Assembly: GCF_000483485.1 (NCBI RefSeq)
Contig: NZ_KI519609.1
Coordinates: 624,072-688,071 of the forward strand
Direction: 5' to 3'
From: Thiomicrorhabdus chilensis DSM 12352
GTDB lineage: Bacteria > Pseudomonadota > Gammaproteobacteria > Thiomicrospirales > Thiomicrospiraceae
DNA length: 64,000 bases
The translations under genes and the position numbers were made by a program. Below are positions 34,996-42,282 of the stretch, in pieces (positions within the stretch are counted from its first letter, which is position 1; the number at the start of each line of letters is the position of its first letter). The notes beneath the pieces are model-generated. The model was given only the letters and a program-made list of their open reading frames with translations. It was not told where the DNA came from and did not search any database.

Positions 34996-36297
34996 ATGTT
35001 GATTCCGTTAAATGTTCTGCAGATTATTCTGTTTTTTTCCTTATTCATTACCTTTTTGGGCTACATCCTTAGGTGGGTGTTTCCCGTTAATATCGAAATT
35101 TGGCTTGGTGTTCTTTTTTTATTTACACTTTATCTGATTGCAAAACGCGGTTACCAATCAATTTCAGTTCCGGTTCGCTTGTGGTTGGGTTTGATGGCCT
35201 TATTTTGGTCGTTTAATGTTTTATCGGCGTTATTTCATGATAGTGATATTGGTTATAGAACGCTGAGTTTGATCAGCACATACAGCACGATTTTGGGGTT
35301 TGCATCGGTCGCGGTGGCAATAAGTGTATTAAAGCCAAAAATTGATTTCTTCTGGTACCTGATTGCGGCGGGTGCGATTGGCGTTTTATTAGCATTTGGA
35401 TTGGAGCTCAAAAATGTTGGCTGGGGTGCGCTTGAACAGGGGCATCGATTTGGCGGATATACCTCTCAACAGATCAGTTTTGGGGTGTTCGCGAATACTT
35501 TTTTTATTATTTTATTGGGTTCTTTTGTTTGGGCTTTTAATAAAGGTCATCTTTTCTTTTTGGTTTGGTTACTTTTGATTATTGCTGATTTTTGCATGAT
35601 TATTGTTTCACAAAGCAGAAATGCCTGGCTTGGTTTGCCTGAAGCGGTGATAGTTTGGTCTGTTTATTATGGGTTTAAGCTGTATCAATCCGATGTGTCT
35701 TTCATTAAAAAGCTTATTGTTGCAATTTCTCCTATTGTGGTTGTGATGCTTTTGTTTTCGATGCAGCCACTCAAAAAAATTGTTGAACAAAGAGTGGGAT
35801 TGGCTGTTACGGGTGTTGAAAATTATGTTTCCAGGGAAAGTTTTTATGGGAGTGTCGGTGCACGTTTAATGATGTATGAAGCCGGCTTTTCAGGTATTAA
35901 AGAGCATTTTTGGTTTGGAATGGGGACAGAGAATTTTCCATCTTTTGTTAAGCAAGAAACCAAACAGATAGCCCTTGAGAAGTTTGAAAAAAAATTTGGG
36001 GGGTATCAGTTCAGTTCAATTCATAATCAATTTTTGATGAGCTGGTTGATTCATGGTGTCTTTGCATTCATTATTGTATTGAGCTTTTTTGTTTTCATGT
36101 TCGTGTATTTTTATAGAGGGTTAAAGCGGTCCCCAGAAGATGATAAGCCGATATGGGTAGCAGGCTTGGTTTACAGTTTAGCGACCTTTATTTCCTTCCT
36201 GCCTGAATCAATGCTCCATAGCCTTTATAACTTCAGCCATTTCTTTATGGTTTCATCTATTCTGATCGCCTACACTTCAACGCTCAATAGGTCTTAA
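34996..36297 (+). CDS. O-antigen ligase/Wzy-like membrane protein
   Basis: A 433-residue polytopic protein with about eleven hydrophobic segments. The Wzy_C/WaaL hallmark is visible: FCMIIVSQSRNAWLGLPEAVIVW (here SQSRNAWLG) followed by a long periplasmic loop with GARLMMYEAGFSGIKEHFWFGMGTENF and IHNQFLMSW. WaaL joins polymer to lipid A-core; Wzy polymerises repeat units; they cannot be separated by sequence reading. It ends the cassette. The 73 bases after it run into the insertion element without a clear terminator. Confidence 0.82.
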   Translation: MLIPLNVLQIILFFSLFITFLGYILRWVFPVNIEIWLGVLFLFTLYLIAKRGYQSISVPVRLWLGLMALFWSFNVLSALFHDSDIGYRTLSLISTYSTILGFASVAVAISVLKPKIDFFWYLIAAGAIGVLLAFGLELKNVGWGALEQGHRFGGYTSQQISFGVFANTFFIILLGSFVWAFNKGHLFFLVWLLLIIADFCMIIVSQSRNAWLGLPEAVIVWSVYYGFKLYQSDVSFIKKLIVAISPIVVVMLLFSMQPLKKIVEQRVGLAVTGVENYVSRESFYGSVGARLMMYEAGFSGIKEHFWFGMGTENFPSFVKQETKQIALEKFEKKFGGYQFSSIHNQFLMSWLIHGVFAFIIVLSFFVFMFVYFYRGLKRSPEDDKPIWVAGLVYSLATFISFLPESMLHSLYNFSHFFMVSSILIAYTSTLNRS

Positions 36298-36466
36298 CTT
36301 TAAACCTTTTGTAAATCTAACAATTAATACGCTATTCTAAGTCATCACTGGAGTGGTTCTTTATCACTCAGTACGTAAAACCCGTCCTTCAGGTCGGGGA
36401 TATAAGTACAACAGGCGTAGCCTGTTTTAGATTGTGTCATTGATTGAATGTTGTTACAATAATCAA

Positions 36467-37699
36467 ATGAAACAAACTATACGAAAAGCCTTTAAATTCC
36501 GACTCAATCCCAATTCTGACCAAGTGCAGAAGATGATTGAGTTTGCCGGTGCCAACCGGTTTGTGTGGAATAAGGCTTTAGCGATGAATTTGTTTCGGCT
36601 TGAACATAAACAGCCGATACTTTGGTATAGCGAATTCGCATTTTGGCTAAAGCTTTGGAAGTCCTCAGAAGATTATGGATTTCTAAAAACCGTTCACTCT
36701 CAGCCGTTACAGCAAGCATTAAAACAGCTTGAGCGTGGATTTAAAGATGGTTTTGATAAAAAACAGCCTTTAAAGCGAATTCCAACCTTTAAGCGTAAAG
36801 GTCAAAAAGACTCTTTCACCTATCCGCAAGGTTTTAAGGTGGATTCTGATAAGAATAAAGTATTTTTACCAAAAATTGGCTGGGTCAAATACCGCAATTC
36901 TCGACAAGTGATTGGTGATTTGAAAAACTGCACGGTATCAAGGCGCGGAGCGCATTGGTACGTGTCAATCCAGACCGAATATGAAGCGGATATAAAGTAT
37001 CATGAATCCAGCAGTATGATTGGTATGGATATGGGGATTACCCGCTTTGCAACGCTATCGGATGGTTCGTATATCGAACCGTTAAACAGTTTTCGTAAGT
37101 TATCAAAGAAGTTGGCTTTTGAACAGCGTAAGCTGTCTAAGAAAGTTAAATTCTCTGCTAACTGGAAAAAGCAGAAACAAATCATTACACGACTGCATGA
37201 GCGTATTGCCAATGCGCGTTTAGACTTCTTGCACAAAACCTCAACCAACATCAGCAAAAGCCACGCAATGATCGTGGTTGAAGATTTAAAAGTAAGAAAC
37301 ATGTCTAAAAGTGCCAAGGGCAGTATTGAAGTTCATGGGAAAAATGTAAAAGCGAAATCCGGTCTTAACAAATCCATCCTTGACCAAGGCTGGGGAATGT
37401 TTGTGCAAATGCTTGAGTACAAGCAACAGTGGTCAGGAGGAGATGTCTTGAGGGTAAACCCTCAATACACCTCTCAAACCTGTCCAAACTGCAAACATGT
37501 TAGTCGTGACAACCGTAAAAGCCAACGTGCTTTTGCATGTACAGAGTGTGGATTTAAAGCCAATGCCGACTTGGTGGGTGCTTTGAATGTACTTGAGCGA
37601 GGACATCGCTTGTTAGCCTGTGGAGTTGAAACATTGGTTTCGACAATGAAGCAGGAACCAGTTGGTAGTAGTGATACACGCCAACTCTTAACAGCCTAG
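36467..37699 (+). CDS. tnpB: TnpB-type RNA-guided nuclease of an IS200/IS605 element
   Basis: A 410-residue OrfB/TnpB. The RuvC residues are intact: D188 (GMDMG), E272 (VVEDLKV) and D368 (NADLVGALNV). The zinc finger has Cys339, Cys342, Cys358 and Cys361, and the N-terminus KAFKFRLNPNSDQ is typical. ATG 36467 is chosen over GTG 36434, because family members begin at KQTIRKAFKFR. Such proteins are programmable RNA-guided DNA nucleases that use an RNA from the element's right end. The 3' end of this gene and the hairpins at 37690-37732 have the expected place for it. Confidence 0.93.
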   Translation: MKQTIRKAFKFRLNPNSDQVQKMIEFAGANRFVWNKALAMNLFRLEHKQPILWYSEFAFWLKLWKSSEDYGFLKTVHSQPLQQALKQLERGFKDGFDKKQPLKRIPTFKRKGQKDSFTYPQGFKVDSDKNKVFLPKIGWVKYRNSRQVIGDLKNCTVSRRGAHWYVSIQTEYEADIKYHESSSMIGMDMGITRFATLSDGSYIEPLNSFRKLSKKLAFEQRKLSKKVKFSANWKKQKQIITRLHERIANARLDFLHKTSTNISKSHAMIVVEDLKVRNMSKSAKGSIEVHGKNVKAKSGLNKSILDQGWGMFVQMLEYKQQWSGGDVLRVNPQYTSQTCPNCKHVSRDNRKSQRAFACTECGFKANADLVGALNVLERGHRLLACGVETLVSTMKQEPVGSSDTRQLLTA

Positions 37700-37742
37700 T
37701 GCTGTTAGGAATCCCCGTCCTTCAGGGCGGGGAGGATGTCAA
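37690..37742 (+). ncRNA. candidate right-end guide (omega) RNA scaffold of the TnpB element
   Basis: Two consecutive hairpins, AACAGC-ctagt-GCTGTT (37690-37706, containing the tnpB stop) and CCCCGTCC-TTCA-GGGCGGGG (37713-37732), end at the element border. In IS200/IS605 systems the RNA guiding TnpB comes from this position and its guide is the flanking DNA, here from about 37743. Position and structure only; expression not shown. Confidence 0.45.
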
Positions 37743-38311
37743 TGGTCTCCAGTACATTTGGCCTACGTCCCATTGAGTGTGCTCAAATTAAGACGGTCAA
37801 GGTTAAAGATGATCTTATTGGCATGAAGATTAAAAATGCAAAGCATACGGATGGTCGCTCTTTTGGTAAATATCGCACGATTCGGTTTCAGATAGTCGAT
37901 GAAAAATCGGAGGAATTTGAAGCCCTTGGGGCGAGTTATAGATTGACCGCTTTGTTCAGTAATAAATCAAAAGTTGAGGCGGAACGATGGCTGAAGGGTG
38001 CGCGCAATTTTCTCAACCAGTTATATGCTAAAAATCGTGATTTGAAGAAACTCGCAAGGAAAAATCGGATTACCTTGTACAGCGGCAGGCATCAGTTCTC
38101 AGCCAATGCAAAACAAGCGGGTGTACCAGCGATTGAAATTGCAGCCATGATGGGGCATGGTTCGGATGAAACCCATGTGAAGAGTTATGGTAAAAGACGG
38201 GTTGGCAGCGGAAGGTTTACGATTCAAGCCGATCCGTTGGATGTGGAGCGAGTAGAGGAGAGGATGCAGGTTAAGCAAGATAATCAGTTTTCCCAACAAT
38301 TAGGTCGCTGA
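37743..38311 (+). pseudogene. tyrosine recombinase (phage-integrase type), 5' truncated by the IS element
   Basis: The catalytic domain of a tyrosine recombinase is readable from box I (FGLRPIECAQI, catalytic Arg) through SGRHQFSANAKQAG (box II, Arg-His) and MMGHGSDETHVKSYGK (His and the Tyr nucleophile). The N-terminal core-binding domain is missing. The frame simply runs backward into the right end of the IS element at 37742, and no matching 5' part is found before its left end. The gene was therefore cut by insertion plus deletion and is probably dead, though a translation start at ATG 37736 inside the IS end is possible. It marks the island as formerly mobile. Confidence 0.75.
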
Positions 38312-38508
38312 TGGGCTTGTTTTGTCTGTCATGCCAACCTGTAAGGAAGGAAGGGGGGGAACCCGTCGTGGCAATTCCCTAGGTCTAAGATTACACACCG
38401 AGTTTCACATAGGTTAGGAAGGTCAGTGTCACATCAGTGACCTAGTATGACAATTGAGCGAACTAGATTTGCATCTTTCTAAAATTTTGACTAAGATGGG
38501 TTTACGTA

Positions 38509-38527
38509 ATTTTACATTGTGTAAAAT
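38509..38527. promoter_or_regulatory. perfect palindrome upstream of comEA
   Basis: ATTTTACA-TTG-TGTAAAAT: eight-base perfect arms, 34 bases before the comEA start. The right arm contains TAAAAT, a possible -10. It could be an operator for a dimeric regulator. The preceding spacer 38312-38508 holds only degenerate TGTCA/TGACA repeats. Confidence 0.45.
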
Positions 38528-38560
38528 GCGTACCTTGTTAACTAAGTATAGGAAATGATT

Positions 38561-38812
38561 ATGTTTAGCAGAATGAGTGTGTTAATAGGTGCGATGCTGG
38601 TTTCGTTTAGTGTGTTGGCGAGTCCGGTGAATGTGAATAGTGCTGCTCCGGAAGAGATTGCGGCGGCTCTGAAAGGAATTGGGCCTTCTAAATCCATGGC
38701 GATTTCTGAGTATTGCAAGCAGAATAAGTGCTCTAAACCGGAAGACCTATTGAATGTGAAGGGCATTGGCGAGAAGACGTTGGAGAAGATCAAGGCGGAT
38801 TTACGCTTTTAA
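38561..38812 (+). CDS. ComEA-like exported helix-hairpin-helix DNA-binding protein
   Basis: An 83-residue protein with a signal peptide (MFSRMSVLIGAMLVSFSVLA, then SPVNVN) and one ComEA-type double HhH module: VNVNSAAPEEIAAALKGIGP and LLNVKGIGEKTLEKIK. Periplasmic ComEA binds incoming DNA during natural transformation. ATG 38561 fits the AGGA at 38550-38553; the ATG at 38555 is too near. The periplasmic ligase gene follows 58 bases later. Short ComEA-like proteins also occur outside competence, so the role is probable, not certain. Confidence 0.85.
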   Translation: MFSRMSVLIGAMLVSFSVLASPVNVNSAAPEEIAAALKGIGPSKSMAISEYCKQNKCSKPEDLLNVKGIGEKTLEKIKADLRF

Positions 38813-38870
38813 CGGTAAATCTTAACTTCTGGCTGTGAGGGCCGATGACGGACTTTATAAGAAAAGCAAG

Positions 38871-39854
38871 ATGATGAACATTCAAAGATTACTGACCTCC
38901 GTTAGGAGATATCAAGGCCTGGTACTGATTCTAGGCCTTTTTTGTTTGTGGATGCTGGCCAGTGGAAGTGTCAAGGCGTTTGACCAAGAAGAAGGCATGG
39001 CTTCTAATGCCAATGAAATGGCGGGCGTTGTCCGTAAACCGGATTTGCTGTTGCTGAAATCTTATGATGAAAGCATGGAGGTGAACGGTTGGTTGATGAG
39101 TGAAAAACTGGATGGGGTCAGAGCTTACTGGGATGGAAAAAACTTGTGGAGCCGACAGGGTAATTTGTTTGCGGCACCGGAGTGGTTCACCGAGAATTTT
39201 CCACCGTTTGAGCTGGATGGCGAATTGTGGCTAGGGCGAGGACAGTTTGAGCAGACGGTTTCCATCGTGAATAAACATAGGCCGCATTCGGGTTGGCAAG
39301 CTATAACTTATCAGATTTTTGAGGTTCCTAATCAGGCAGGGGGATTGCTGGAGCGTTTGGCGATTTTACAGAGCTATCTACAGCACTTTCCCGCACCTTA
39401 TGTGCGAATCATCGAACAGGTTCCGGTAAAGTCAGTCGAGCAGCTGCAGTTGCACCTGAAAGATCTGGTGGGTTTGGGGGCCGAAGGATTGGTGGTCAGA
39501 AATCCAAGCGCACCCTATCTGTCCGGTCGGTCTGATCAGGCACTTAAGGTCAAAATTAAACAAGATGCGGAATGTGTTGTGCGCGGCTATACCGAAGGTA
39601 AGGGAAAGTATATCGGGCAGGTGGGGGCGTTATTGTGTGAGATTGCACCGGGTCAATTTAAGCACTTAAGCAAGCCAGCTGACAGAGTGCTCAAGATCGG
39701 CAGCGGTTTGAGCGATCAGCAACGAGCCAATCCACCGGCAATTGGAACTTTGGTCACCTTTCAGTATATGGGATTGACCAGAAAAGGATTGCCGCGCTTT
39801 CCGGTGTTTTTAAGGGTGCGTTCAGATTTGAATTCTAATGAATTGTCCCACTGA
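38871..39854 (+). CDS. exported ATP-dependent DNA ligase, LigE/minimal type
   Basis: A 327-residue protein: an N-terminal membrane/signal segment (YQGLVLILGLFCLWMLASG, ending near KAFDQ), then a minimal ATP-dependent ligase. Motif I is SEKLDGVRAYW (adenylated Lys), motif III ELDGELWLGRG, motif IV GLGAEGLVVRNP, and motif V LKVKIKQDAEC, followed by an OB domain. No extra DNA-binding domain. This is the pattern of the LigE group, which acts outside the cytoplasm and has been linked to competence and extracellular DNA. I prefer ATG 38871 to the GTG at 38835. Its pairing with ComEA supports a DNA-uptake setting. Confidence 0.87.
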   Translation: MMNIQRLLTSVRRYQGLVLILGLFCLWMLASGSVKAFDQEEGMASNANEMAGVVRKPDLLLLKSYDESMEVNGWLMSEKLDGVRAYWDGKNLWSRQGNLFAAPEWFTENFPPFELDGELWLGRGQFEQTVSIVNKHRPHSGWQAITYQIFEVPNQAGGLLERLAILQSYLQHFPAPYVRIIEQVPVKSVEQLQLHLKDLVGLGAEGLVVRNPSAPYLSGRSDQALKVKIKQDAECVVRGYTEGKGKYIGQVGALLCEIAPGQFKHLSKPADRVLKIGSGLSDQQRANPPAIGTLVTFQYMGLTRKGLPRFPVFLRVRSDLNSNELSH

Positions 39855-39897
39855 GCCACAAGCAAAATGTCACACTGAGTCACCCCAAGGTGACTTC

Positions 39898-39990
39898 CAC
39901 CGGCAGATGTCTTCAACTTTTAGCCCCGCATTCGATTCTTTAACAATGGCGATGATTTGGGTTTCGGTAAAAGAAATAGAAGGGTTGATT
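39898..39990 (-). pseudogene. IS3-family OrfA N-terminal remnant
   Basis: Reverse-strand reading gives SISFTETQIIAIVKESNAGL then KVEDICR, the N-terminal helix-turn-helix of IS3-type OrfA transposases (compare SFTETQIVSILKEADAG). Only about 30 codons remain and both ends of the element are gone. Confidence 0.65.
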
Positions 39991-40026
39991 GGTTAGGTTT
40001 AATGTTTCCTTAAAATATGCATAGTA

Positions 40027-40045
40027 AATTAGATATAATCTAATT
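40027..40045 (+). promoter_or_regulatory. abiE promoter with palindromic operator over the -10
   Basis: AATTAGAT-ATA-ATCTAATT is a perfect palindrome with eight-base arms, and TATAAT (40034-40039) lies inside it. This is the expected layout for autorepression by the AbiEi antitoxin, whose family represses its own promoter. It ends 29 bases before ATG 40075. Confidence 0.6.
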
Positions 40046-40074
40046 ATCTTTGTTTATTTGTAGGTTTTTGAGTT

Positions 40075-40710
40075 ATGGATGCGTTGTTATCCCCTTATGC
40101 AGGCCTGGTTGTCCAGTATTCGACGCTCTTGTCTGTGCTGTCCGATTACCAAGCGCCCAATTTTAAAATTCATCGGTGGCTGGATGAGGGGCAGTTAATT
40201 TCTCTTAAACGCGGACTTTATGCTGTGCCTGGGTCATCTGCGGGTGTGGCGCTTTCTTTGCCCTTGGTGGCGAATCATTTATATGGCCCTTCCTATGTGT
40301 CCATGGAGTTCATGTTGTCGCACTATGGGATGATTCCTGAGCGGGTGATGCAGGTGACCAGTGTGACCACGCGGCGTGGTAAGCATTTTGAGAATGGCTT
40401 GGGGCGATTTTCTTATCAGCGTGTCCCTCTGGTCTATTATGCCTTGGGTGTGGATTATGTAAAAGCGAATGAGCGCGTGGGTTATATGGTGGCGAGTCGT
40501 GAAAAGGCCTTGTGCGACTGGTTAGCGTTGACGCCGAATTTGAAAATTTATTCCACCAAGGGGTTGCGGGTGTTGTTGTTGGACGACATGCGTATGGATG
40601 AAGCTATTTTGAGTGACTTGGATGTGGATAAAGTGAAGCGTTTTTCGCAAGCCGGGTTTAAAACCCAACGCTTGCAGTGGCTTGGGCGTTTGTTGGCGGA
40701 GGGGGTGTGA
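40075..40710 (+). CDS. AbiEi-type antitoxin/regulator
   Basis: A 211-residue AbiEi-like protein. An N-terminal winged helix (IHRWLDEGQLISLKRGLYAV, near residues 33-52) is followed by the YGPSYVSMEFMLSHYGMIPE and VASREKALCDWLAL segments typical of the antitoxin domain. AbiEi neutralises AbiEii and represses the operon. The stop overlaps the toxin start as TGATG. The palindrome over the promoter fits autoregulation. Confidence 0.86.
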   Translation: MDALLSPYAGLVVQYSTLLSVLSDYQAPNFKIHRWLDEGQLISLKRGLYAVPGSSAGVALSLPLVANHLYGPSYVSMEFMLSHYGMIPERVMQVTSVTTRRGKHFENGLGRFSYQRVPLVYYALGVDYVKANERVGYMVASREKALCDWLALTPNLKIYSTKGLRVLLLDDMRMDEAILSDLDVDKVKRFSQAGFKTQRLQWLGRLLAEGV

Positions 40711-41543
40711 TGCTAGAGCAAATGTTAGGCCGATATACGACTCTAACCGAAACACAAAAGCAGCACGCCTTGCGTGAGGTGATGCAGGAGGTGGCGCTAG
40801 CCGGTTTGTATCGCGGTGGCTTTTTTGAAAAAGCCGCTTTTTATGGTGGAACCTGTTTGCGGATTTTTTACGATTTGCCGCGTTATTCCGAGGATTTGGA
40901 TTTTTCGCTGCTGAAACCTCAGGCCGATTTTTCTTTGCAGCCGTATTTTGATGCGGTGGTGGCGGAGTTTGCCGCTTTGGGGCTTGATGTTTCGATTTCG
41001 CAAAAAAAGAAAACAGCTTCGACAGCGATTGAGTCTGCATTTTTAAAAAATGATACACAGATTGTGGTGCTGGATTTTTCCGGTGTGCAGGTGAAAATTA
41101 AATTTGAGGTGGATACACGTCCCCCTCTGGGCTTTAACACCGAAGAGCGTCTGCTGATTGAGCCTTTTTCTTTTTATGTGAAGTGCTTTAGCTTGCCGGA
41201 TTTGTATGCGGGTAAGATGCATGCTTTGTTATTCCGCCAGTGGAAAAATCGGATCAAAGGGCGTGATTGGTTTGATTTTGAGTGGTATGTTCGCCGGAGT
41301 GCGGCCTTGAATTTGGCCCACTTTAATGAGCGGGCGATACAAAGTGGTGATTTAGTTGAGCCGGTTGATGAGCAGGGCTTTTTGCGGTTGCTGAAACAAA
41401 GGATTGGTGCAGTTGATTTTGAAAATGCCAAGTTAGATGCAGAGCGTTTTGTGAGCAATCCGCGTGTTCTGGATATTTGGTCACGTGATTATTTTATGGA
41501 GTTGGCACAGCGTGTAATCCCCCCGAAAAATAACCGGGATTAA
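40710..41543 (+). CDS. AbiEii-type nucleotidyltransferase toxin
   Basis: A 277-residue protein with the AbiEii signature YGGTCLRIFYDLPRYSEDLDFSL: the GG-S/T loop and the acidic pair of DNA-polymerase-beta-type nucleotidyltransferases. LYAGKMHALLFRQWKNRIKGRDWFDFEWY is the second conserved block. Members of this type IV toxin family act in abortive infection by modifying tRNA or nucleotides. ATG 40710 shares a base with the antitoxin stop, so production is coupled; the frame's earlier GTG at 40677 is not needed. Appears intact. Confidence 0.88.
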   Translation: MLEQMLGRYTTLTETQKQHALREVMQEVALAGLYRGGFFEKAAFYGGTCLRIFYDLPRYSEDLDFSLLKPQADFSLQPYFDAVVAEFAALGLDVSISQKKKTASTAIESAFLKNDTQIVVLDFSGVQVKIKFEVDTRPPLGFNTEERLLIEPFSFYVKCFSLPDLYAGKMHALLFRQWKNRIKGRDWFDFEWYVRRSAALNLAHFNERAIQSGDLVEPVDEQGFLRLLKQRIGAVDFENAKLDAERFVSNPRVLDIWSRDYFMELAQRVIPPKNNRD

Positions 41544-41558
41544 AAGTAGAATTTTCTC

Positions 41559-41627
41559 GTAAAACAGGCAATTATAGCCAAAGCCGAAAAAGAAGTCGGA
41601 AAACTCGAGCCTTATGAGTTTGGTTAA
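41559..41627 (+). pseudogene. C-terminal remnant of a RelB/DinJ-like antitoxin
   Basis: The frame reads VKQAIIAKAEKEVGKLEPYE then FG and a stop at 41625-41627. No start region is present. It overlaps the start of a toxin-like fragment, as in real toxin-antitoxin operons. Confidence 0.4.
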
Positions 41628-41730
41628 GCACATTCTCCAAGCCCCCAATTTCAAAAAGGCTGTAAGAAAACTTCATCCGAATCAAAAAAAGGATTTAACT
41701 CAGATTATGCATGATGCCAAAGCATATTGA
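41614..41730 (+). pseudogene. N-terminal fragment of a RelE/ParE-superfamily toxin (38 aa)
   Basis: ATG 41614 opens a 38-residue frame. APNFKKAVRKLHPNQKKDL resembles the first helices of RelE/YafQ/ParE toxins, and the frame stops at 41728-41730, long before the catalytic part. With the antitoxin tail just upstream it marks a decayed toxin-antitoxin pair. Confidence 0.5.
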
Positions 41731-41733
41731 TTC

Positions 41734-42180
41734 TTAACACCCAGTAAAAGACATATCGGATTTTTCAGGAACCGGCACTGGTGTATTCAAGGCACCAAAA
41801 ATCTTTCCGCAAAAGATGTTTCGATTACGATAATAAACCGGAGTTTCGACAAGCATTAACTGTCTGACTCGTGGTGTATTCATCCAAAAAAGCGGCTCAT
41901 CCAAAACAAGGCTTTCATTTTTCGTCCATTCAGGTGTCTCAACTTCGCAGATCTCAGCGATATGTTCAGCTAATCCTGCATAAAAAGCTGCAGACGCCTT
42001 CAGTTTTTCCGAATCAAGTACAGAAAAGTCTGGCGCGTCATTAATCAGCTCACTGGCTGGTCTGGAATATTTTACTGTTTGGAGTTTAAGGCCATCCAGG
42101 AATTCCTTGGTGGCCGTGGTAAGCCCTGCTTCATCGGTAATAATGCGCTCAAAAGAGGCTTTCAAGGTACGGATTTGCAT
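41734..42180 (-). CDS. hypothetical protein with conserved-looking RNIF segment
   Basis: A 148-residue protein I cannot name. The start at 42180 is supported by AAAAGGA seven bases upstream on the reverse strand; the open frame runs 34 codons further but without such a site. ETPEWTKNESLVLDEPLFW and VETPVYYRNRNIFCG look like a conserved module that I associate with small partner proteins of toxin-antitoxin-like pairs, but this is a weak memory, not a match. It lies downstream of the phosphoesterase gene in the same direction, about 100 bases away, and may share its transcript. Confidence 0.55.
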   Translation of the reverse strand: MQIRTLKASFERIITDEAGLTTATKEFLDGLKLQTVKYSRPASELINDAPDFSVLDSEKLKASAAFYAGLAEHIAEICEVETPEWTKNESLVLDEPLFWMNTPRVRQLMLVETPVYYRNRNIFCGKIFGALNTPVPVPEKSDMSFTGC

Positions 42181-42282
42181 GTTTTTTCCTTTTGTCTGAG
42201 TCGTCCAGTCTAACTTGTGACTATTTCCCGCCCGTCGCCTAACGGCTATGGGCGAGGCTTCTTGTTTCAACATCCGTAACAC

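Larger units (their letters stand above)
36371..37742 (+). mobile_element. IS200/IS605-type element carrying only tnpB
   Basis: The left side has a subterminal hairpin CCCGTCCTTCAGGTCGGGG (36381-36399), the right side CCCCGTCCTTCAGGGCGGGG (37713-37732), followed by the end AGGATGTCAA. Similar imperfect hairpins at both ends without terminal inverted repeats are typical of IS200/IS605 elements. No tnpA is present, so movement would need a transposase from elsewhere. The exact left tip is uncertain by a few bases (near CACTCAGTAC). The right end abuts a tyrosine recombinase gene that lacks its 5' part. Confidence 0.82.

Noticed and set aside
37736-38311. Intact phage integrase
   Set aside because: The sequence begins at catalytic box I and runs into an IS end; the N-terminal domains are missing.
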